Below, piece by piece: positions 1 through 5,908 of a stretch of 8,409 nucleotides of DNA. This DNA is from a bacterium (GTDB lineage Bacteria; Planctomycetota; Planctomycetia; Pirellulales; Pirellulaceae): positions 1-8,409 of the forward strand of contig JAUIHJ010000353.1 in the NCBI GenBank assembly GCA_030432015.1, given 5' to 3'. Under the pieces are notes generated by a model, which saw only the letters and a program-made list of their open reading frames with translations, did not search any database and was not told the DNA's origin. Within the stretch, counting starts at the first letter, position 1. Each line of letters starts with the position of its first letter. The position numbers were made by a program, and so were the translations under genes.

Positions 1-903
1 TTGCAACTGCACGGGATCGATCTGCGACACACACCCAGTGTGGAAGCGCTGGCGGCGCATCTGTGCGCGACGTTGCCTCGCCTGGATTTCATCCTCAACA
101 ATGCCTGCCAGACCGTCCGCCGGCCGCCAGGATTTTACGCTCACCTGATGGAAGCGGAGCGGGAACTCGTCGACTCGCTGCCCGCGGCCGCGCGGCCCAT
201 GCTGGCGGCGTACGAAGCGCTTCGCAACCGTGACACCCTCCCCGATCAAAAACCGGAACTCGCACTCCCCACGCAGGTGGACGAAAGTCTGGCCGGTATT
301 CGCCGCGCGGCCGAGCTGTCGCAGATCCCTCTGGTCGCCGGCGATACCGACGGTGGCACAGAAATTTTTCCCGCCGGTCAGTATGACGATGATCTTCAGC
401 AGGTCGATCTCCGTACGGTCAATAGTTGGCGATTGGGATTGGCCGATGTGCCGACCGTCGAGTTATTGGAAGTTCAGCTTGTCAATGCCGTCGCGCCGTT
501 CATTCTCAATGCACGACTCAAGCCGCTCATGGTCCGGGTGCCCACGCAGGACAAACACATCGTTAATGTCTCGGCGATGGAAGGCGTCTTCTATCGCGCC
601 AACAAGACCGACAAACACCCGCACACCAACATGGCTAAAGCGGCCCTGAATATGTTGACGCGAACGTCCGCGCGCGATTATATCGCCGAAGGGATTCACA
701 TGAATAGCGTCGATACCGGGTGGATCACCGACGAAGATCCGGCCGACATCGCCAAACGCAAACAGGAGGAATTGGGCTTCCATCCGCCGTTGGATATCAT
801 CGACGCCGCCGCCAGAATCTGCGACCCGTTCTTTCATGGGTTGCTCACCGGAAAACATGTTTGGGGTCAGTTCCTGAAAGATTATCAGGTCGCCAATTGG
901 TAG
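1..903 (+). CDS. Atypical short-chain dehydrogenase/reductase, 3' part only
   Basis: Last 300 codons of an SDR-type Rossmann-fold oxidoreductase; the frame is open at the left edge, so the TTG at base 1 is probably internal. The TGxxxGIG cofactor loop and first strand, usually about 60 residues, lie outside the window. Visible family marks are an Asp-Leu pair near residue 7, the NNA strand end (NNAC, residues 33-36, where NNAG is usual), the NVSAMEG serine segment (Ser191) and the active-site helix TNMAKAALNM with Lys213. The residue four before the lysine, normally the catalytic Tyr of YxxxK, is Thr209, and the usual PG after the next strand reads DTG (238-240). A segment of roughly 100 residues (about 44-150) is inserted between NNA and the serine. 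The SDR fold is clear; the substrate is unknown and catalysis may be altered or absent. PPK2 follows 33 bases downstream. Confidence 0.85.
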   Translation: MQLHGIDLRHTPSVEALAAHLCATLPRLDFILNNACQTVRRPPGFYAHLMEAERELVDSLPAAARPMLAAYEALRNRDTLPDQKPELALPTQVDESLAGIRRAAELSQIPLVAGDTDGGTEIFPAGQYDDDLQQVDLRTVNSWRLGLADVPTVELLEVQLVNAVAPFILNARLKPLMVRVPTQDKHIVNVSAMEGVFYRANKTDKHPHTNMAKAALNMLTRTSARDYIAEGIHMNSVDTGWITDEDPADIAKRKQEELGFHPPLDIIDAAARICDPFFHGLLTGKHVWGQFLKDYQVANW

Positions 904-927
904 GCGACATTCGCCATCTCACGAAAC

Positions 928-931
928 GGAG
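928..931 (+). promoter_or_regulatory. Ribosome binding site of the PPK2 gene
   Basis: GGAG lies five bases upstream of the GTG at 937. It fixes this non-ATG start, because the same frame runs back to the stop codon of the preceding gene at 901-903 without another good start. Confidence 0.6.
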
Positions 932-936
932 CCCAC

Positions 937-1737
937 GTGCCAACGCAGCATCGGTTAACGCCCGGACAAAAAGTTCGCCTGAACCGCATCACCACCGACG
1001 GCAAGGACTTGTACTCGGATCGATCCGCAGCAGAAGCCCAGTTTAAAGCACTTCGCGCCGAACTGATCGATTTGCAATTTCGCCTCTATGCCGAGGGCAA
1101 ACAGAAGCTGCTGATCGTCCTGCAAGCACTCGACGCCGGCGGCAAGGACAGCACGATTCGAAAGGTGTTTCTGGGCGTCAATCCTCAAGGCGTCCGAGTA
1201 ACCTCGTTCAAGCGACCTACCGAAGAAGAGTTAGCGCACGATTTTCTCTGGCGGATTCACCAGCATGTCCCCGCCAAAGGGATGATTGGTATTTTTAATC
1301 GCTCCCATTACGAAGATGTACTGGTGGTGCGTGTTGACGAAATCGTTCCGGAATCCGTCTGGCGCGCCCGGTATGATCGGATTAACGATTTCGAGAAATT
1401 GCTGACCGACTCCGGCACCACGATCCTCAAATTCTATCTGCACATTTCCAACAAGGAACAAAAACAGCGACTCGAAGCCCGGCTTGCTGATCCGACACGC
1501 CACTGGAAATTTGAAGCCGCCGATCTGGCCAAGCGCCGACAGTGGGACGCCTACATCGAGGCCTTTGAAGAGATGCTCCAACGGTGCACGACCGACCACG
1601 CACCCTGGTACGTCATTCCCGCCGACCAAAAATGGTATCGCAATCTGGCCGTTAGCCAGGTGATCGTGGAAGCACTCAAGAACATGGACCCGCAGTTTCC
1701 CGCTGCCGAGGACTTGTCGGGTTTTACGATCGAGTAG
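937..1737 (+). CDS. ppk2: Polyphosphate kinase 2 family nucleotide phosphotransferase
   Basis: Complete 266-residue PPK2 enzyme, the usual length of the short single-domain form. The family moves phosphate between inorganic polyphosphate and nucleoside mono- or diphosphates in the cytoplasm, recharging AMP or ADP from polyphosphate. The P-loop-like Walker A is LDAGGKDST (residues 65-73, Lys70), followed by FLGVNPQGVRV. The Walker B region is IFNRSHYEDV (119-128), with Arg122, Glu126 and Asp127. The lid segment is around 180-200 (DPTRHWKF), and the C-terminal APWYVIPADQKWYRN block (222-236) is typical. The overall pattern resembles, from memory, class III enzymes such as that of Meiothermus ruber, which accept AMP and ADP; the class is inferred. 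The start is GTG. The gene is probably cotranscribed with the SDR gene, whose stop is in the same frame 33 bases upstream. Confidence 0.95.
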   Translation: MPTQHRLTPGQKVRLNRITTDGKDLYSDRSAAEAQFKALRAELIDLQFRLYAEGKQKLLIVLQALDAGGKDSTIRKVFLGVNPQGVRVTSFKRPTEEELAHDFLWRIHQHVPAKGMIGIFNRSHYEDVLVVRVDEIVPESVWRARYDRINDFEKLLTDSGTTILKFYLHISNKEQKQRLEARLADPTRHWKFEAADLAKRRQWDAYIEAFEEMLQRCTTDHAPWYVIPADQKWYRNLAVSQVIVEALKNMDPQFPAAEDLSGFTIE

Positions 1738-1772
1738 CGAAACCATTGAGGATGCTGCCCAGCAATGAGGAA

Positions 1773-1792
1773 CGACTGTCTCCAGACGGTCG
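1773..1792. repeat. Short inverted repeat downstream of ppk2
   Basis: CGACTGTCT and AGACGGTCG are complementary over nine positions, including one G-U pair, around a two-base centre, 36 bases after the PPK2 stop. It could be a factor-dependent termination or mRNA-end hairpin, or a protein binding palindrome. There is no T-run, so it is not an intrinsic terminator. The two-base centre means some central pairs would open in RNA. Confidence 0.4.
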
Positions 1793-1830
1793 CCGTCCCG
1801 CGTGCCTTACTCGTCGTCGCGACGGTCGCC
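1785..1830. repeat. 10-base direct repeat GACGGTCGCC
   Basis: GACGGTCGCC occurs at 1785-1794 and again at 1821-1830, 36 bases apart start to start. The second copy lies within an 11-base palindrome (GCGACGGTCGC, 1819-1829), while the first forms the right arm of the inverted repeat at 1773-1792. It may be a pair of operator half-sites or chance in GC-rich DNA. Confidence 0.35.
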
Positions 1831-2152
1831 AAGTGGTGGGACCCGTTGCCGCGCTCTGATTGCGCAGCTTTCGATTAACGGGACTTTGAGGCAGACCGTT
1901 CGTTCAGCAGGTGTAGCCGATCTGGCTGGCAGGTACCGATCGGCATCAGCGCGCGAATCGCAGCGAATGTGACGCCTGGCGAGGTTGAAGCGGTTGTGAT
2001 GTGAAGGCCGTGTTGCATTCTTGCGTAATCTGGGAATCGTCTGGAAATTAGGCAGAGTGCGTGCACTACGATTGAATATTACATATCGATCGGCGCGGTC
2101 GTATCCCCGGCATTTGCAACCGCGATTAGGCACCCAGCCGTAGTTTCAAAAA

Positions 2153-2158
2153 AGGAAG
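2153..2158 (+). promoter_or_regulatory. Ribosome binding site of the YTV gene
   Basis: AGGAAG lies six bases before the ATG at 2165 and supports this as the true start of the frameshifted gene, rather than the ATG at 2385 that opens the longer downstream frame. Confidence 0.6.
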
Positions 2159-2164
2159 ATCCGA

Positions 2165-3707
2165 ATGTTCTGCCAAACGCACCTTCGCTTTCTGACGTGC
2201 GTCGTCGCGATTGCTCTCGCCACTCCACAGGCGGGCTCCAGCGCAGACGACGCCACTCCATCGGATACGACACAGAAGCACGCTACAGCACAAAAAAGTA
2301 GCCCCACTCAACAGCAATGCCACACGGAGAAGCCGGTGGAAATGCGGTGGGAGACGGTCATGAAGAAGTGCACCCGCACGGTTTATGATTCGGTCACGGA
2401 GCAACGCGAGAAAACCGTCTACGACACGCACTATGACACCAAGACAGTGCACGATGTGCACCGGGTCTCGGAAACCCATTACCGTCCCCGAGACCCGCAC
2501 CCGCCAGGTCCCTTACACGACCTACCATACGGTCGAAGAGTCGCGAATTCGGACCGTCCCGTATACCGTTCCGCGCGAAATCCCCTATACGAAGACCATC
2601 AACATTCATACCGGCTGCTGGGAAACCCATGTCGAAGAGCATCCCGGTCCCGTCGTCAAGAAATGTGTCCAGGAACCTGGCTGTTGGGAATGGGATCCAT
2701 GTCGGTGCTGCTGCGTCTTTAAGCCCGGCAAGAGCACGACCGTCGAGGTTCAATGCCCGCCGGTCAAGGTCTGCAAACGGGTCTGGGTTCCCAAGGTCGA
2801 ACAGCGTGTCGTAAACTGCACCAAGGTCGTCTACGAAACACACACCAAACAGGTCCCCTACACCACCACACGCCTGGTCCCGACGACCCATATGCGAGAG
2901 GTTACGTACACCTTCAATCGCCAGGTTCCCGTCACCAATACCCGAACCGTCTACTATCAGGTTCGCAAGGTGATCCCCGAGCAGCATACGCGCACCGTCG
3001 CACAACTGGTCACTCGCATGACCACCGAAACCGGCACACGCACCGTACCCTACACGGTTTGGAAAGAGGTTCCTACCGAGCGGACCATCACGGTGCCGCG
3101 AACCGTACCGAGAACGGTGACCTACACCGTGACCAAGTGTGTGCCGCGAACTGAGACCTACGAAGTTCCCGTTCGCGTCTGTCGCCCCGTCACGAAATCG
3201 GACGGCCCCGCCGATGCTGGCGGACCCGTCCAGCGTCACGATTCGGGCCTCAAGAACACGCCAACCCCCGCGGACGACGAAGCGCAGCCAGCATCCACCA
3301 CTGCGATCAACGCTGTGTCCCGCGATCGTACCGTGCCCGTAGGTCTGACAATCGATTCGCTGAACGATGTCGCGTCGCCGGTAGGAACATTAACGAAGAC
3401 TGCCAAGGAGTACTTCGTTGAAGGTCTACAGCAATACCGCGGCGGCGACTTCGAGAATGCTCGCACGTCGTTCGCTCAGGCGACCAAGCTGGAAGCCGAG
3501 GATGCCCGGTACGCTTATTTCTGGGCCCTGGCCGCCAAACAGCTTGGCAACACCAAGCAAGCGGACGAGGCGCTCGCCATCGCCGCCCAGCGAGAAATCA
3601 ACCATCCCGTCAAGGGCTGGGGAAAACTGATGGAACGCGTTCAAGGCAGCATCCGGCTGTGGCTGGAAGAAGCGCGGCACGACGCGCTTGCGAAGGATGC
3701 CGCGTAG
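2165..3707 (+). pseudogene. YTV-repeat cysteine-rich secreted protein with TPR-like end, frameshifted
   Basis: Two overlapping frames are one broken gene. The first (2165-2722) supplies a signal peptide (hydrophobic LTCVVAIALA, residues 10-19, likely cut near 27) and the first repeats (TVYDSVTEQ, TVYDTHYD, TVHDVHR). From about 2490 the family sequence continues one frame over to the stop at 3705-3707, in the frame whose first ATG is 2385. Joined across the CCCC at 2486-2489 the product has 513 residues: signal peptide, Tyr/Thr/Val repeats (VPYTT, VPYTV, VTYTF), a cysteine-rich core (2616-2819, with PGCWEWDPCRCCC), further repeats, a linker, and a C-terminal TPR-like helical pair (about 3399-3590). 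YTV proteins are known from planctomycetes, chiefly Rhodopirellula, and have been linked to the cell wall, where Cys residues may cross-link. No other lesion is visible, so this may be a recent mutation, a read error or a translated shift. Confidence 0.85.
2483..2492 (+). other. Frameshift point in the YTV gene (CCC-CGA context)
   Basis: The upstream frame reads CGT CCC CGA GAC (Arg-Pro-Arg-Asp) and loses family character here. The downstream frame reads CCC GAG ACC CGC (Pro-Glu-Thr-Arg) and gains it. Removing one C from 2486-2489 gives HYRPETRTRQVPYT, which fits the repeat pattern. Losing one copy of a tandem ACCGT from an ancestor reading HYRTVPETR would explain it equally well. CCC followed by C is also a context where tRNA-Pro can slip +1. 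Confidence 0.7.
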
Positions 3708-3787
3708 GTCAAGTTAATCGAACGCGTCGCCTGGGGACGTCGACTCTGACGTTGAGACTTCGGGCCCCGCAACGACCACCATCAATA

Positions 3788-3819
3788 GCTCCTGGGGTAC
3801 CAGCCCCAGGGGCTTTTTT
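3788..3819 (+). terminator. Intrinsic terminator of the YTV gene
   Basis: GCTCCTGGGG (3788-3797) pairs with CCCCAGGGGC (3804-3813), ten pairs including one T-G, around the loop TACCAG, followed directly by six T (3814-3819). It lies 80 bases after the YTV stop. There is no matching T-run for leftward transcription, so it serves the plus strand only. Confidence 0.9.
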
Positions 3820-3823
3820 GATT

Positions 3824-3832
3824 CCCAGGAGC
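3824..3832 (+). repeat. Third complementary arm beside the terminator
   Basis: CCCAGGAGC is a perfect reverse complement of the left terminator arm (GCTCCTGGG, 3788-3796). It could pair with that arm instead of 3804-3813, enclosing the T-run. Seen in sequence; any regulatory meaning is inferred. Confidence 0.5.
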
Positions 3833-3904
3833 ACCAAGCGATCAGGAACGTGACCAGGCGATGACCGTGCGTCAACCACGGATGTCATTCTGGGCGATTC
3901 ACCG

Positions 3905-5908
3905 TCATCGGGTTTTGGGGAGCTCCAGGCTCGCCTGCCGTTTCGCCAGCTGGATAAGTTCCTTGATGTCGAAGAACTCCAAAAGGCCAAAGCAGTAGAC
4001 TTCAGGAGTACCTCCGTAGCTTGGCCCCGGTTTTAGGAAATCGTGTAGCGACTCGGCTTCGCCCCGTGTTATTACCGAAGCAATCACGGTCCCTCCGTCG
4101 ATGGCCGCCGCACAGCGAGCCACCAGACTTGTGGTCGCACCGTTGGCGTCGATCTCAATCGACTCGGCGTCGAAGACACGTGCCAGAAACCGCGAAACCG
4201 CCACGGTCTGCGCTGCCTGGATCCCCAAAGGGCGTTCTCCGACGGACGCCAGCAGCATGGCATTCTGATACTTCGCGCCCTGTTGTGGTGTGCTGTGCCC
4301 AATCAGCAAAGGGTCGATCGCCAGAACGCGATTGCCATTTGTAGCGAGCTCTGCGATACGTGACAGTTGTGATGCATAGCCGCCATCAGCCAAAAGTACC
4401 ACGTGCCCCCGTACGATATCGCTCTCTACCAACGTCGCCGGCAACTCCCAGTCACCGATTTTCAACCGCAACTGGCGGACAATGAAGTCGCCAGTCGGTT
4501 GCGGACCGGTAAACCGAGTCGCCGACGTTGCGGGCTCCTGGTAACGCAGAATCCTGCGCAACAGTTCGCGTTGCTTTTCCACCGTTTCAGGCAGAGGTTT
4601 CGGTAACCCCTGAGCTGCCTCGGCGGCTAGCGTATGAAAGTCAGCAATCTCGTCCGGCAGCGGTACGCTCAGCTCTTGATGCGTCAAGACCTCATCCAAG
4701 GCATCAGGTTCCTGGAAAGCTCGTTTCTCCATCGGGAAAAAATGCCGGTCGAGAAATCGGTAGAGCTGTTCGCGGTTATCCTGATCGTAATTGTGCGTCC
4801 CTGGATTCGAGTTGGCGTAGTACGCGAGCTTATCTGCCGCGCCGGCTTGTGCGTAAAATGGGACGATCGGATCAAAGGTATTCGGTTTGACGGTATCCGC
4901 GACAAAGCAGCAATTGTCCTGCGAGTTATAGATCATCAACATCGGCCTGGGAGTCATCAGCGCCGTAAGCTGGACGTAGCCAGCGGTCATCGCCAGGTCA
5001 TTGGGGATTTGTTCGAGATCGCCAATGCTGCCGGGGTGCTCGAGTCGCTGCACGATGGCGCTGTGCCCCGCAACCGGAACGGCCAACCGGACCCGTGTGT
5101 CGAGCGAACTGAGCATGATCGTCTGCCAGCCGCCACCCGACAACCCAGTGACCGCCGTTCGCTGGCGGTCCGCATGCGGATGGTCGAGCAGCACATCCAG
5201 CCCGCCTGCCATCGCCAGGAAGAAGACGCTTAGCCCGCTGCGCCCACAGAGGTCGAGCTTGCTGAGATGATTGTGCTTGAAGCCGTCCGAGCGAAGCTGG
5301 CCCATGCCGAGCCACTCCAGATTGAGCGCCAGCATGCCCCGCTTCGCGAGGTTGATACAGCGCAATTGCTTGTATGCGGTTGATTTTCCGGTGGCCTCGT
5401 GGCCATTCAGATTTAAGACGGCCGGCACTCGGTCCCGCAGGTCTTCCGGCTCATATAACAACGCGGGGATCCACAGACCCGGCAGGGCCTCAATGCGCAG
5501 CTTGCGGATGCGATAACCGTGCTCGGTCTCAATCACCTCGTGCCAGACAACTTGGGGTTGATGTTCCCGCCATGTCGCAGGGACCCCGCGAAACACAACG
5601 TCGTCTAGAACCTTCGCCCGCAATTGCGCAGCGCGTCGTTGCCACTGTTGCGCCGTCTCGGCCGGCATCAGGGGCATCAATCGAGACCGCACAAAATTCC
5701 GATGCTGCTCGGTGATGGTCACCTGCCCGGTCAGCGGCTCGCGCAACACGGACTCCAGCGTCGGCTGCGCAAATCCGAAGCTGGCGGCCTTCGCGACCAC
5801 CAAGCCCGCAACGATCGAAATCGTCATCCAATTTCGAAGTTGCTGTGCCGCTGGCCACCGCGGGACGAGGCCGGCGATATGGCGTACATGCAAGCGGTTA
5901 CTCGTCAA
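3905..5908 (-). CDS. Exported two-domain alpha/beta hydrolase (acetylxylan esterase/dienelactone hydrolase-like)
   Basis: 667 residues from the chosen TTG. A hydrophobic export segment (TISIVAGLVV...SFGFAQ, residues 29-48) follows a long basic leader. The first hydrolase domain spans roughly 130-390. It holds LNLNGHEATGK, EWLGMGQ, the nucleophile elbow GLSGGG (Ser257), a likely acid in NSQDN (Asp331) and the histidine in GTHNYD (His372), a full triad in the expected order. The second part (about 470-655) repeats the fold, with HVVLLADGGY and LAIDPLLIGHS, but its elbow reads DANGAT without serine. It ends soon after FFDIKELIQLAK, before an acid and histidine could follow, so it is probably non-catalytic. 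The family hydrolyses esters, often acetyl groups on polysaccharides; the substrate here is unknown. The TTG has AAGGGAG eight bases upstream and overlaps the preceding stop by 11 bases. An ATG at 5827 (640 residues) is the alternative start; the frame also extends to 5995, but that gives a 98-base overlap. Confidence 0.88.
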   Translation of the reverse strand: MTSNRLHVRHIAGLVPRWPAAQQLRNWMTISIVAGLVVAKAASFGFAQPTLESVLREPLTGQVTITEQHRNFVRSRLMPLMPAETAQQWQRRAAQLRAKVLDDVVFRGVPATWREHQPQVVWHEVIETEHGYRIRKLRIEALPGLWIPALLYEPEDLRDRVPAVLNLNGHEATGKSTAYKQLRCINLAKRGMLALNLEWLGMGQLRSDGFKHNHLSKLDLCGRSGLSVFFLAMAGGLDVLLDHPHADRQRTAVTGLSGGGWQTIMLSSLDTRVRLAVPVAGHSAIVQRLEHPGSIGDLEQIPNDLAMTAGYVQLTALMTPRPMLMIYNSQDNCCFVADTVKPNTFDPIVPFYAQAGAADKLAYYANSNPGTHNYDQDNREQLYRFLDRHFFPMEKRAFQEPDALDEVLTHQELSVPLPDEIADFHTLAAEAAQGLPKPLPETVEKQRELLRRILRYQEPATSATRFTGPQPTGDFIVRQLRLKIGDWELPATLVESDIVRGHVVLLADGGYASQLSRIAELATNGNRVLAIDPLLIGHSTPQQGAKYQNAMLLASVGERPLGIQAAQTVAVSRFLARVFDAESIEIDANGATTSLVARCAAAIDGGTVIASVITRGEAESLHDFLKPGPSYGGTPEVYCFGLLEFFDIKELIQLAKRQASLELPKTR

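Larger units (their letters stand above)
1738..2164. other. Gene-free intergenic stretch before the YTV gene
   Basis: 427 bases with no convincing gene on either strand. Open frames here (for example 1807-2133 on the minus strand) have no recognisable family, no ribosome binding site and arginine-rich noise-like composition. The left part holds a short inverted repeat and a 10-base direct repeat. The right part has an AT-rich island around 2071-2090 (TTGAATATTACATATCGAT), the likeliest place for the YTV promoter, although no clear -35/-10 pair can be assigned. Confidence 0.6.

Noticed and set aside
463..858. 131-codon leftward open frame opposite the SDR gene
   Set aside because: Antisense shadow of a gene with clear SDR motifs; no family features of its own.
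1807..2133. 108-codon leftward open frame in the intergenic stretch
   Set aside because: No recognisable domain, arginine-rich noise-like composition, no ribosome binding site, and overlapping open frames of similar quality.
2394..3239. 281-codon leftward open frame opposite the YTV gene
   Set aside because: It mirrors the repetitive codons of the YTV gene; the Gly/Arg/Asp-rich pattern is an antisense shadow, and the plus strand has clear family motifs.
3708..3904. Search for a small gene or a leftward terminator between the convergent genes
   Set aside because: Only the plus-strand terminator and its extra arm are visible; no hairpin with a T-run on the leftward strand and no credible small frame.
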